Source: JAFGQU01 sp964483625 (GTDB lineage: Bacteria > Omnitrophota > Gorgyraeia > Duberdicusellales > 4484-171). From it: a stretch of DNA of 64,000 nucleotides. The stretch covers positions 62,001-126,000 of the forward strand of contig CAZABB010000001.1 of NCBI GenBank assembly GCA_964483625.1, read 5' to 3'. Under the pieces are notes generated by a model. It was not told where the DNA came from, ran no database searches, and saw only the letters and a list, made by a program, of their open reading frames with translations. This document shows, piece by piece, positions 8,638 to 17,800 of the stretch. The translations under genes were made by a program, and so were the position numbers. How positions within the stretch are numbered: position 1 is the first letter of the stretch; every line of letters starts with the position of its first letter.

Positions 8638-10659
8638 TTAATCTTTTGGTTTCACTTTCAAGATATTCCAAAACCGTCCCATTTTATAAAAAAGACTGTT
8701 ACGAATTTTATCATTATAATATGCTGCTTCCTTCTGATTGCCGTCGATAGCCAATATGTCCCCGAAAACCTTCAGCGCTAATTCATAATTACGCTGACGG
8801 TAATATAGCTGCCCCAATCCCAGAAGGGATACCACGTCGTGAGGCACCTTTCCCAGAACATATTCGAACTCCTTCCTGGCCTCTCTCACACGGCCTTGAA
8901 CCAGGAAACAAAGTCCGAGTCCTTGACGAGCATACACATTCTCATTCGTTATCCTTAATGCGTTCTGAAATGCCTGTACAGCCTCCGGAACCTGCTTCAA
9001 CTCATAATAACAAACTCCCAATTCCTGATGAATATGAGTATTCTCCGGTTCAAGATCGAGAGCCTTGCGGAACATTTCGATAGCCGGCCCGAATTGATTT
9101 TCCATCCGGTGGCATTTACCCAGCTCATAGTACGCCCAGCCGGCACAGGAAGGATTCCGAAGAACCTCATGATATTCCTGACGCGCCCGGGAGAGATCTC
9201 CTACCGCGGCATAACAAACCCCCAATTCCTGATGAATATGAGTATTCTCCGGTTCAAGATCGAGAGCCTTGCGGAACATTTCGATAGCCGGCCCGAATTG
9301 ATTTTCCATCCGGTGGCATTTACCCAGCTCATAGTACGCCCAGCCGGCACAGGGATTACTCTCCAGTATGAAACGATACTCCTGAGCTGCTTTCTCTAAT
9401 TGATTTGTTGCCATATAACAAATACCCAATTGGCGGCGCACTTCTTCACCCATACCGTTAAGAAGACTAAATTCCCTAATCGCCTTATCATGTTGTCCTA
9501 AGGCGGCGTAACACATCCCTGCATTTCTACGTACCTCTTGATTTCCCGGCTGGTTTTGCAGTATTTGCATAAACTCGCCGGCGGCGCGATCGAATTCCCT
9601 TCCCGCCATATAATATTCTCCCGAACGCAGATGGGAACGAAAATGATATTCATCCTCTTTTTCAAAGGCAACCATGAAGTTAATTACACAACATCGTCTT
9701 CCCGCCCCCCGCTGATTTATTTTGGCGCGAATCGCATCCGCTCTGGAAGAAAACCAGAGCGTCCGGAGATCATCCTTCTGAACATTCCCCAGTACATACC
9801 CACTGAGATAAATCGTACCTGTTTCATCCAAATCCAATATGTAATCGTGAATATGACAATCCGTTTCTTTCATAAAAACGTCCGGATCGACATAGTACTT
9901 TTTAAATGCTTCAAGCTGGGCGTAAGGATTCCAGATTTTAAAGCCTCTTTTCTTTAACATTATCAACTCGTCCATCACTCTGTGCAATGTAGCCGTATTT
10001 TGCGGCCACAGCTGATTATACTCCGGCCTCCGGAACCAGTTGTTACGGGGATGAACAAGCCCGGTCTCCTGCAAAGCGAGGAAAGATATCTGTTCAAATG
10101 CGTCCTCGTTGTTTACCCAGTGTGTTAATTCAAGGATATCATCCAGATTCTTTTCCATGATAATGGTAAGGATCGTAAGCGCCAAATTATCTTTCCGGTT
10201 ATGTTTATGCCTTTTAAGATAGTCTATAGCCCTCAGAACTTTCTCGAGAACGCCTTTTTCTCCCCTTAAGAAATCATGAACATGCGGTCGCAAACTTTCT
10301 AGAGAGATCGCCAACACATTCAACCGGGACGCGACGATACATTTGGCAAAATCTTCATCAATGAGGCAGGCATTTGTCGAGATAATCGACGTAAACCCTT
10401 TGTTGCCGATATAATCACAAAGATCAAGACACCAATCGATCAGAAACGGTTCCCCTCCCATAATATTTATTTCCAAAGAAGGATTTTCAACCAGATCCCG
10501 CAGTGAATCAATAAATCTTTTCGCCTGGTCAAAGGTGAGCCCGGGAGAATCCGAACCACATTTCCAAGCCGTACACATCTTACAATGCAACATGCAACGG
10601 TTGGACAACACAATATCACAGAATCTCGGGTAATGTATCGAAAACGAAACATCCTTCAT
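8638..10659 (-). CDS. Radical SAM (family A, member 2) fused to TPR repeats
   Basis: 673 aa. Residues 1-~345 are a family A radical SAM domain with C22-MLH-C-KM-C29, extra Cys14, GGEPFLIDW, HVHDFLRG, LWPQN and QLEAFKKYY. The tail is degenerate: the GX4C cysteine is Ser (GTIYLSG) and the last CX3CX5C is replaced by RRCCVINFM, so the auxiliary-cluster ligands are incomplete. Residues ~355-660 are about 9 TPR units. Two of them are duplicated exactly at DNA level (see the repeat at 9017-9353). The TPRs resemble those of the secreted proteins at the array's end, but no signal peptide is present. A role as scaffold or substrate-recruiting member of the array is an inference. Confidence 0.9.
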   Translation of the reverse strand: MKDVSFSIHYPRFCDIVLSNRCMLHCKMCTAWKCGSDSPGLTFDQAKRFIDSLRDLVENPSLEINIMGGEPFLIDWCLDLCDYIGNKGFTSIISTNACLIDEDFAKCIVASRLNVLAISLESLRPHVHDFLRGEKGVLEKVLRAIDYLKRHKHNRKDNLALTILTIIMEKNLDDILELTHWVNNEDAFEQISFLALQETGLVHPRNNWFRRPEYNQLWPQNTATLHRVMDELIMLKKRGFKIWNPYAQLEAFKKYYVDPDVFMKETDCHIHDYILDLDETGTIYLSGYVLGNVQKDDLRTLWFSSRADAIRAKINQRGAGRRCCVINFMVAFEKEDEYHFRSHLRSGEYYMAGREFDRAAGEFMQILQNQPGNQEVRRNAGMCYAALGQHDKAIREFSLLNGMGEEVRRQLGICYMATNQLEKAAQEYRFILESNPCAGWAYYELGKCHRMENQFGPAIEMFRKALDLEPENTHIHQELGVCYAAVGDLSRARQEYHEVLRNPSCAGWAYYELGKCHRMENQFGPAIEMFRKALDLEPENTHIHQELGVCYYELKQVPEAVQAFQNALRITNENVYARQGLGLCFLVQGRVREARKEFEYVLGKVPHDVVSLLGLGQLYYRQRNYELALKVFGDILAIDGNQKEAAYYNDKIRNSLFYKMGRFWNILKVKPKD
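9017..9353 (-). repeat. 133-bp exact direct repeat within the TPR region
   Basis: Bases 9017-9149 recur identically at 9221-9353, an offset of 204 bp, which is 68 codons or two TPR units. The ten bases on one side (9007-9016 versus 9211-9220) differ by one base, and the other side diverges at once. The duplicated protein segment begins GWAYYELGKCHRMENQF and ends HIHQELGVCY. The complete lack of silent changes shows a very recent duplication or gene conversion, or an assembly artefact. Confidence 0.95.
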
Positions 10660-10671
10660 TTCACACCTATT

Positions 10672-11676
10672 CTATCTAGATTCTTCTTCATACCAGCAAT
10701 TGATAATATGATGGCAGTTCTTCGCACACCGGGCAATCTCCTCCCTTCGTTTTTCCGCCGCTGATGAATGCCAGATATCCTTAAAACCTGCCGTTTTTAT
10801 ATTGCCGATTCCCCCCATAAACGGACACATATTGATTTCCCCTTCGGGATTGACTGAAAACGTTGTACCCTGGACCATATTACATACGTATCTTTTGATA
10901 AAATGGTCCGGATGTGAGAAATATTCTTTAAAAACACTAAGCTGAGAAAGGGGATTTACAATTTTATACCCCTTTTCTTTCCGGCTGATAAGCTGATCAA
11001 TCACTGAATCTGCCAATTCTGTGTCTTGCGGCCAAATCCAGCGATATTCTTCATCCTGATACCACCGTTCTCGAGGAGAAGTATGAAAAGGCTGCATGAC
11101 TGCCTGTAAAAAAATATGGTGAATAGTGCCGTTCTGCTGTACCCAGTCGGTCAACGGCACGATATCCTCCATATTCGGCCCCATGATTACTGTATCGATG
11201 GCAACTTCAAGGTTTGTTTTATGGCGTCTAAGCGACTCGATTGCTTCCATCACCCGCCGATAGCTTCCTTTTATTCCCCTCAAAAAATCATGAATTTGTG
11301 CGTCAGTACTGTATAACGTCAATGCGATGTTGTTCAAGCCGGAATCACAAAGCTGTTTTGCTAATTCTTCGGTCAAATCATACGCACTGGTTGCCAAGGA
11401 GGTCCGGAAGCCCTGCCGGGCACAATAACCAAGCAACTCAACAAGCATATCGGGTAATCGCAAAGGCTCTCCTCCTCCGAAGATTACACAGAAATCATCG
11501 TGAACATGCCCGGAGATGGACTTCAAAAAGTCTTTCCATTGCTCAACCGACGGCCGGATAATGTTTTTCTCGTCGTTCTTCCATAGATGACACATCCGGC
11601 ATCTTAATCCGCAACTTAATGTGAGTAACGCCACACAACTCTTTGGTTTCATACTTTTGACCGGACGAGAAATCAT
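10672..11676 (-). CDS. Radical SAM/SPASM-like protein, array family A, member 3
   Basis: 334 aa. ATG at 11676 is preceded by AGAGGTGATAA, a good ribosome site. Cluster motif C22-GLR-C-RM-C29 with extra Cys14; GGGEPLRLPD; STDAQIHDFLRG in place of the usual SLDS; LQAVMQPF; QLSVFKEYFSHP. The tail has C-X13-G-X4-C (GEINMC), GNI, IWHS and CAKNCHHIINC, so all five tail cysteines are present. It lies 12 bp after its upstream stop-start junction. The enzyme probably acts on a substrate related to those of its neighbours, but nothing in sequence names it. Confidence 0.9.
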   Translation of the reverse strand: MISRPVKSMKPKSCVALLTLSCGLRCRMCHLWKNDEKNIIRPSVEQWKDFLKSISGHVHDDFCVIFGGGEPLRLPDMLVELLGYCARQGFRTSLATSAYDLTEELAKQLCDSGLNNIALTLYSTDAQIHDFLRGIKGSYRRVMEAIESLRRHKTNLEVAIDTVIMGPNMEDIVPLTDWVQQNGTIHHIFLQAVMQPFHTSPRERWYQDEEYRWIWPQDTELADSVIDQLISRKEKGYKIVNPLSQLSVFKEYFSHPDHFIKRYVCNMVQGTTFSVNPEGEINMCPFMGGIGNIKTAGFKDIWHSSAAEKRREEIARCAKNCHHIINCWYEEESR

Positions 11677-11698
11677 TTATCACCTCTGGTTGAAACTG

Positions 11699-12706
11699 TT
11701 ATTCAGACGAAGCGACAGGAGGAAATGATTGTTCCTCTTGAAAAAAACAATTAACCATCGATTTACAATTACGTTTGCACTGGCGGATATGTTTACGAAC
11801 ATCTCTCGCTTTCTCCCCCAGCCACATATCTGGGAATCGATCGGAATGAATATTCCCAATCGGCGCAAGCGACTGGCATAAAAACACATCGCCGCGCGGG
11901 TTAATACTAAGAGAACTGTACCCTAAATGACATTGACTACGTTTAATGGAACGTTCCGGATTATTAAAATAGGCCTTAAATGCCTTCAACTGTCCAATCG
12001 GATTGTTGATTTTAAACCGAGTTTCTCTTAAATTAATCAATTCATCAACAATCGAGTTTATTTTCTCAAAATTCTGCGGCCAGAGAAATTTAAATTCATC
12101 TTTTTGATGCCATTGATTGTCCGGTTCGGTATTAAAAGGCTGCATAACCGCCTGGAAACTGATCCCGTCAATCTCATTGCGGGAATCGACCCATCGGGCT
12201 AAATCAATGATCTCATCGAGATTAGCCTCCATAATGGTCGTGACAATATTTATCTGAGGATATTCTCGTCTACACTGCGAAACAATTTCGATTGCCCGCA
12301 AAACTTGATCATGAAGTCCTTTTTTCCCACGCAAATCATCATGAATACGAGGATTAAGACTATCTAACGAAAAGACCAGCGTATTCAATCCTGAAGATAT
12401 AATTTTTTCAGCTACAGTCCCATCGACTAAAAATCCATTGGTCGTCATCGTAGTAGTAAACTCTTTCTCGGCAGCAAAATGGATAAGATCGAATATCCCT
12501 TCTTTTATAAGAGGCTCCCCTCCGACAAATTGTATTTGCACAGCACTACCGAAATATTCATACAGTTGCCGCAGAAATTCCTTCCATACGGCAGGCGGAG
12601 TAAATGATGAGTTATTCGGAATCCTCCACATCCGACACATCTTGCAACGCAAAAAACAATTCTCGAGGAGGATAAGATCGCAATGTGTTAATTGTCGACT
12701 CCTCAT
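11699..12706 (-). CDS. Radical SAM/SPASM-like protein, array family A, member 4
   Basis: 335 aa. C17-FLR-C-KM-C24 with extra Cys9; GGEPLIKEG; SLDSLNPRIHDDLRG; FQAVMQPF; FLWPQN; QLKAFKAYFNNP. Tail C-X12-G-X4-C (GDVFLC), GNI, MWLGEKA and CKRNCKSMVNC are complete. It has a 22-bp gap to the next gene. The short N terminus starts directly at the first beta strand, the most compact form of the family. Family-level function only. Confidence 0.9.
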   Translation of the reverse strand: MRSRQLTHCDLILLENCFLRCKMCRMWRIPNNSSFTPPAVWKEFLRQLYEYFGSAVQIQFVGGEPLIKEGIFDLIHFAAEKEFTTTMTTNGFLVDGTVAEKIISSGLNTLVFSLDSLNPRIHDDLRGKKGLHDQVLRAIEIVSQCRREYPQINIVTTIMEANLDEIIDLARWVDSRNEIDGISFQAVMQPFNTEPDNQWHQKDEFKFLWPQNFEKINSIVDELINLRETRFKINNPIGQLKAFKAYFNNPERSIKRSQCHLGYSSLSINPRGDVFLCQSLAPIGNIHSDRFPDMWLGEKARDVRKHIRQCKRNCKSMVNCFFQEEQSFPPVASSE

Positions 12707-12713
12707 AATGATC

Positions 12714-13736
12714 TTACAGTAATGTCTTATCGATAAAACAATTAATCCCGATGAGACAGATATGCCGGCAATGATAGATCTTCTCTCTCTGCAATTGCGC
12801 TTCTTTCGAATACCACAAGTCTTTTAGCTTTGCACTGCGCACATTACCCAAAGATGAGCCTTGGGAAGGACAGAGAAAAGCCTCCCCCGTAGGCCTTAGA
12901 TATATGGAATAATTCCCCTGCCGACAACGTATTTTTTCCCCATACGTTTGAGGATTCTGGAAATAGTTTTTAAACATTTCCAATTGTTCCCGGGAATTCG
13001 CAATTTTATAACCAGCTTCCTTATATTTAATTAATGTGTCGATAATTTTCGCCATATCATCTTTATCATGCGGCCAGAGGTCACTCCATTGTTCTTTCTC
13101 ATACCACTGAGCATCTCGAACCGTGGCAATAGGCTGAGATACTGCCTGATAATAAATGGCACCTAAATATTTGTTATCCTGCATCCATTGAGCAAGCGGG
13201 ATAAGGTCATCTTTATTTTTTTCCATGATGACCGTAAGAAGGCTGATACCCCGAGCCTTTACGGCGATCAGATAATCAAGAGCGCGCATAAGATGTTGAT
13301 ACGCTCCTTCTTTTCCTCTCAGTGAATCATGCGTGGACTCATTGAGGCTTTCTAGAGAAAGACTGATGACATCGAGCCCTGAAGCAACGATTTCCCGCGC
13401 TACGGACTTATCAATCAGAAACCCATTGGTCACCATAGCCGTCGCGAATCTCTTCTTATGTGCATAGTGGACCAAATCGAAAATCCCCTCTTTGAGCAGA
13501 GGTTCGCCGCCGACGATATGAATACGAATATTATCCGATCCGAACTCCTCGAGTGAGTCCACCACACGCATCCATTCTTCAATCGAGAGCTCTTCCTCGG
13601 CGGGCTCATTTTCCCAGAATCTACACATTTTACACCGGAAAAAGCAGCGTTCGGTTATTCCAATATCACAAAAAATCGGAGGTGTTATTTCCCCCTCGAT
13701 ACTATGTCTCTGAATTGATTGATTTAAATCGCTCAT
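12714..13736 (-). CDS. Radical SAM/SPASM-like protein, array family A, member 5
   Basis: 340 aa. The start overlaps the upstream gene by 35 bp; an AGGAAG sequence abuts the ATG. C31-FFR-C-KM-C38 with extra Cys23; GGEPLLKEG; SLESLNESTHDSLRG; YQAVSQPI; DLWPHD; QLEMFKNYFQNP. Tail GEAFLC, GNV, LWYSKEA and CRHICLIGINC carry all five cysteines. The ~20-residue N-terminal extension is polar and unlike that of its neighbours. Substrate unknown. Confidence 0.9.
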   Translation of the reverse strand: MSDLNQSIQRHSIEGEITPPIFCDIGITERCFFRCKMCRFWENEPAEEELSIEEWMRVVDSLEEFGSDNIRIHIVGGEPLLKEGIFDLVHYAHKKRFATAMVTNGFLIDKSVAREIVASGLDVISLSLESLNESTHDSLRGKEGAYQHLMRALDYLIAVKARGISLLTVIMEKNKDDLIPLAQWMQDNKYLGAIYYQAVSQPIATVRDAQWYEKEQWSDLWPHDKDDMAKIIDTLIKYKEAGYKIANSREQLEMFKNYFQNPQTYGEKIRCRQGNYSIYLRPTGEAFLCPSQGSSLGNVRSAKLKDLWYSKEAQLQREKIYHCRHICLIGINCFIDKTLL

Positions 13737-14706
13737 CTTCCTGAAAAAAACAATTTACGATATTATGACAGGTCCGGGTACACGCGTACATCTCACATCG
13801 GGCCTTCTCTGCTGTCTCCGAAAACCATAATTCCTTTATGTCGTCCCGGATGACATTTCCGAGGGGCCGGCCGAAACAGCATAAGAAAATGTCTCCTTTA
13901 TGATCGATATTCAAGACCGAATCTCCCAGCCGGCATGTTTTATCGGAAACCCTTACACACGGGTTTTTAAAATACGCTTTAAATAATTCCAGCTGAGCCC
14001 GGGGATTGCTTACGACTCCGTACATTTCTTTAAACCGGATAACCTCTTCAATAATCTCGCATAGTGTGGGGATATCGCCGGGCCAAAGAGAAGAAAATTC
14101 CGGCTGATGATACCAATCATCTTCGGTCGCGGTAAAAAAAGGACGCGCGATCGTCTGGAAATATACCGAATCCACATAAGGGGTATCTTTTACCCAACGG
14201 ATATGCCGGAGAAGTTCACGATAATTTTCTCCGGAGACGACCGTGATGATCTGAACGGGAAAATCCCGCCGGAATTGCTTGAGATATCGCAAACCGTTTA
14301 CGGCACGGTCATACGCACCGGGTGTACCGCGCAGAGAATCGTGTGTTTGCCGGTCACAGGAATCAAGGGAGAGAGACACCTGGTCGACACCGGCAGCGAC
14401 AATATCGCGAGCTTTTTTCTCATCGAGAAGGAATCCGTTGGTGACCAGACCAACCTTAAATCCTTTCTTCTTGGCGGCAGAGATCAACTCGAACATCCCT
14501 GCCTCAAGTAACGGTTCGCCACCGGTAAAAATGATCTCGCCTTGTCCGGACATCAGCCGGTTAAGATCGTCGATAACCTTAAGCCACGCTGAACCATCGA
14601 GACTTTCCGGATCGGGAGGAAGCTTCCACATATGACACATCTTACACCGCAGCATACAGCGGGTATGCAGTACGATCGAACAGGCGTTGGGAGCGTTCTT
14701 AACCAT
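13702..14706 (-). CDS. Radical SAM/SPASM-like protein, array family A, member 6
   Basis: 334 aa. C17-MLR-C-KM-C24 with extra Cys9; FTGGEPLLEAG; SLDSCDRQTHDSLRG; FQTIARPF; SLWPGD; QLELFKAYFKNP. Tail GDIFLCC, GNV, LWFSETA and CTRTCHNIVNC are intact. The 3' end overlaps the next gene by 35 bp, a strong sign of co-transcription. Nothing distinguishes its chemistry from that of its neighbours. Confidence 0.9.
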   Translation of the reverse strand: MVKNAPNACSIVLHTRCMLRCKMCHMWKLPPDPESLDGSAWLKVIDDLNRLMSGQGEIIFTGGEPLLEAGMFELISAAKKKGFKVGLVTNGFLLDEKKARDIVAAGVDQVSLSLDSCDRQTHDSLRGTPGAYDRAVNGLRYLKQFRRDFPVQIITVVSGENYRELLRHIRWVKDTPYVDSVYFQTIARPFFTATEDDWYHQPEFSSLWPGDIPTLCEIIEEVIRFKEMYGVVSNPRAQLELFKAYFKNPCVRVSDKTCRLGDSVLNIDHKGDIFLCCFGRPLGNVIRDDIKELWFSETAEKARCEMYACTRTCHNIVNCFFQEDERFKSINSET

Positions 14707-14721
14707 AGACGGATTCTTTCT

Positions 14722-15704
14722 TCAAAATTCGTTCCTTCCCCGGAACCAGCAATTGATAATATTATTACAGTTACGCGAACACCGGTGCATCCGTTCGCGT
14801 ACGGCCTGAGCCTGAGGCGAATTCCAGATCTGTCCGATACTTTCCCGGTGGATATTTCCGACCGGCTCCATTCCCACACACAAAAATACCTCGCCCAGCG
14901 GGGTAACATTCATGATATATTCCCCGAAATTACAATATGACTGCCGGATGAGCGAATGAGGATCCCGGTAATATTGTTTAAATAACTCCAATTGGGCAAT
15001 AGAATTGCCGATCTTATATTTTTCTTTTTTGAATCCGATCAACGTATCGAAAACGGCCCGGACTTTTCCTTCATCCTGAGGCCAGAGATCGCGGTATTCT
15101 TCGTTACGATACCAGTGTTCCTCGTAAGGAGTAAAAAAAGGCTGGGCGATCGCCTGGTATCCGATCCCGCCCAAAAGGCTATCCTGTTGTACCCATTCGG
15201 CCAGAGGGATAATACTGTCGAGATTCTTCCCCTTGATAATCGTATTCACATAGACCTCGCCCGGAAATTGATTTTCTTTACGGTATTCTATGGCGCGCAT
15301 GAGGCGGCGATACGACCCAGACATCCCCCGAAAATAGTCATGTAGCTGTTCATCCAAACTTGCGACCGAAAAGACCAGCTTACTCACCCCTGCTTCGGTA
15401 AGTCGCGCGATCGTTTCCTCATCGAACAGCACCCATTGGTCGCAATAGATACCAAAAAACCTCTCATCCGGCACATACGGATAATATCAAAAATATCTTC
15501 TCGTAAAAGAAGTTCGCCGCCGCTTAAGTTTATTTCAAAATGACGTTGGCCCGTCAATTTTCTTAGTTGATCGAGAAATCGTTCGCAGGCATCCGGAGGA
15601 AATCGATTCTGGCTTCCGTCACGCCACATGTAGCACATTTTACATCTGACATTACAACGTTCCAGGAGAACCAAATCGCAGGCGATAGCGCCTTTTTCTT
15701 CCAT
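14722..15704 (-). pseudogene. Radical SAM/SPASM-like, family A, member 7: frameshifted
   Basis: Two overlapping frames make one family member. The N-terminal frame (15384-15704) has C17-NVR-C-KM-C24, extra Cys9 and SGGELLLRED (Pro of GGEP replaced by Leu), and reads to SIATNG before going out of frame. The C-terminal frame (14722-15474) resumes at LFDEETIARLTEAG and continues through LDEQLHDYFRG, YQAIAQPF, DLWPQD, QLELFKQYYRDP and CSRNCNNIINC. One missing base near 15428-15434, just after ATNG, explains it. Both halves are otherwise well conserved, so the lesion is recent, a sequencing or assembly error, or (less likely) a programmed shift. Confidence 0.85.
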
Positions 15705-15707
15705 ATC

Positions 15708-16748
15708 TTACGTCCCGCCTTCCTTTTCCGGCAGAAAAAAACAATTGACCATATTATGGCAGTTCCGTTCACATTGATACATCCGGGCTCTCTCTCTGTC
15801 GGCTTCCGAGGAGAACCATAATTCCTGAATATTATCCCGGCGTACGTTTCCCAACCCCGGCTGGGCGCAACACAGCAAGACTTCCCCCGCGGGATTTATG
15901 TTCATCGTATAATCTCCCAGATAACAACTCGCTTTCGTCACATAATGAAGCGGATTCTCAAAATAACGCTGGAATTTTTTCAGATGCCCGGCGGGATTGA
16001 CAATAGGGAATCCCGCTCGCTTCAAGGAAATAAGCCGTTCGATAGCTTCAACGACTCTCTCTGGATCCTCAGGCCAGAGATGAGCGTATTCTTCGCTTTG
16101 GTACCAAGCTATGCCGGCAGCGGCGTAAAAAGGACTTACAATCGCCTGCAAATGCACTCCATCAATCAACCCTTCGTGTATCAACGTTTTAATCAATTCC
16201 TCAATTCCGGTGTAGGTAGGCCGGGAGATGACCGAAATAATGTTAATCTTGAAATCACGCCGGTACCGGTTCAGAAAGCGGATCGCCGCCATGGTTTTTT
16301 CGTAACTGCCCGGCATTCCCCGTAAAAGATCATGTGTGTGCGCCTGGAGACTGTCCAGAGAAAGATAAATCTCCTTAAGACCGGCATCGACGATCTGCCG
16401 GGCCATTGTTTCATCGATAAAAAAGCCGTTCGAACAGAGAACGGTGGTAAATCCTTTTTTACTCCCGTGACCGATAAGATCCAATATCCCCTTCTGAAGC
16501 AACGGCTCTCCTCCGGAGAACGTAAGCTCCTTTCTGCCCTCCAGAAGCCCCGCCAGAGAATCGATAAATGATACCCACTCCTGAGGCGTAAGACGGTCTT
16601 TCTCCTGGCCGCTCTTCCAGAGATGGCACATTGTACAACGAAAATTGCAGTTGAGCGACGGGACGACACAACAGGAAACCGGACGCCGGATGTCTCCCGG
16701 ACGATTTTCTTCGGCAGTATGGATTTTAAGGTTCTGTTTATCTTCCAC
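15708..16748 (-). CDS. Radical SAM/SPASM-like protein, array family A, member 8
   Basis: 346 aa from a GTG at 16748, the only start in frame before the domain and 17 bp after the upstream stop. C34-NFR-C-TM-C41 with Cys26 and Cys27 before it; FSGGEPLLQKG; SLDSLQAHTHDLLRG; LQAIVSPF; HLWPED; HLKKFQRYFENP, where QL is HL. Tail GEVLLCC, GNV, LWFSSEA and CERNCHNMVNC are complete. The ~25-residue polar leader before the domain is not conserved in its neighbours. Confidence 0.9.
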   Translation of the reverse strand: MEDKQNLKIHTAEENRPGDIRRPVSCCVVPSLNCNFRCTMCHLWKSGQEKDRLTPQEWVSFIDSLAGLLEGRKELTFSGGEPLLQKGILDLIGHGSKKGFTTVLCSNGFFIDETMARQIVDAGLKEIYLSLDSLQAHTHDLLRGMPGSYEKTMAAIRFLNRYRRDFKINIISVISRPTYTGIEELIKTLIHEGLIDGVHLQAIVSPFYAAAGIAWYQSEEYAHLWPEDPERVVEAIERLISLKRAGFPIVNPAGHLKKFQRYFENPLHYVTKASCYLGDYTMNINPAGEVLLCCAQPGLGNVRRDNIQELWFSSEADRERARMYQCERNCHNMVNCFFLPEKEGGT

Positions 16749-16765
16749 CGGCTATTTTTGTTCGT

Positions 16766-17785
16766 TCAATCTTCGTAATAACAATTTACGACCAGTTCGC
16801 AATTCTGACGGCATTGCCGCATCTTGTGCCGAATCTGCCGGGCTTTCTGCGAATACCAGAGATCGACAATATTATCGGTACGGATATTCCCCAGTTTCTC
16901 CATGAAGAAACACAGATAAATATCTCCCAGGGCATTCACGTTAACCGCCTCATCGGAAAGATTACACCGGTGCATTTTCACAAACCGGTCTGGATCACGA
17001 AAATAGCTCTTAAACATATTCAACTGCCCCAGAGAGTTCTCGATCCTGCATCCGTCCTTCTTCAAATCGATCAGTTCATCTAATACCCCGCACACTTCAG
17101 AGGTATCCTGCGGCCAGAGTTCCCGGGCCGGTGAATTCTTATACCATTGCCAATCATAGGAAGAACCAAAAGGCCGCATCAAGGCCATAAAATATATTGA
17201 TTCAAGCATGGGATGTTCTCGGACCCATCGGGCAAGCCGAGGTAGATCTTTCATATTGAGTGCGGTAATAATCGTGTTGATTGCCAGGCGCGGACTTTGA
17301 GATCTCATGGGTTCAAAATAAGAAATCGCCTTACATACGCGGCCGAAACAATCTTTCTGTCCCCGCAAGTAATCGTGGACTTCGGGATCAAGACTTTCCA
17401 GAGAAAAATTCAGCATACTGAGGCCGGAATCCACGATATCCCGTGCCGCACCGGGAGTAATCGGATAGCCACAGGAAGTCATCACCGTACGTCCCCGCCC
17501 CTGCCGGATACAACGGATGAGATCGAAAATGCCTTCTTTGATCAGAGGTTCGCCGCCGATAAGGTGTACCTCAACAGGATCTCCCGCGAATCCGCCCAGC
17601 GAACGCACGAACTGTTTACCGTCATCGATAGATATTTCCTGCCCGGCAGTATCCAGACGCCAGAGATGACACATTCTGCAGTGCAGGACGCACTGGTTGG
17701 TCACGGTTAACAGGCACGTCCGCGGCGGCCGGACCGGATCGTTTTTCTTTTGGGCTTCGTACGTTTTCTTTTTCGAGAAAAACAT
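16766..17785 (-). CDS. Radical SAM/SPASM-like protein, array family A, member 9
   Basis: 339 aa; ATG at 17785 has AAAGAGA 6 bases upstream. C32-VLH-C-RM-C39 with extra Cys24; GGEPLIKEG; SLESLDPEVHDYLRG, followed by QKDC where others have a Gly; FMALMRPF; ELWPQD; QLNMFKSYFRDP. Tail GDIYLC, GNI, LWYSQKA and CRQNCELVVNC are intact. Like member 1 it has the FMALMRP variant, which may mark a sub-branch. Substrate unknown. Confidence 0.9.
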   Translation of the reverse strand: MFFSKKKTYEAQKKNDPVRPPRTCLLTVTNQCVLHCRMCHLWRLDTAGQEISIDDGKQFVRSLGGFAGDPVEVHLIGGEPLIKEGIFDLIRCIRQGRGRTVMTSCGYPITPGAARDIVDSGLSMLNFSLESLDPEVHDYLRGQKDCFGRVCKAISYFEPMRSQSPRLAINTIITALNMKDLPRLARWVREHPMLESIYFMALMRPFGSSYDWQWYKNSPARELWPQDTSEVCGVLDELIDLKKDGCRIENSLGQLNMFKSYFRDPDRFVKMHRCNLSDEAVNVNALGDIYLCFFMEKLGNIRTDNIVDLWYSQKARQIRHKMRQCRQNCELVVNCYYED

Positions 17786-17800
17786 TGCATTCTCTTTCGG

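Noticed and set aside
8609..8671. Longer N terminus for radical SAM member 1
   Set aside because: It depends on a TTG inside the preceding gene and has no ribosome site; ATG at 8608 or 8593 gives family length.
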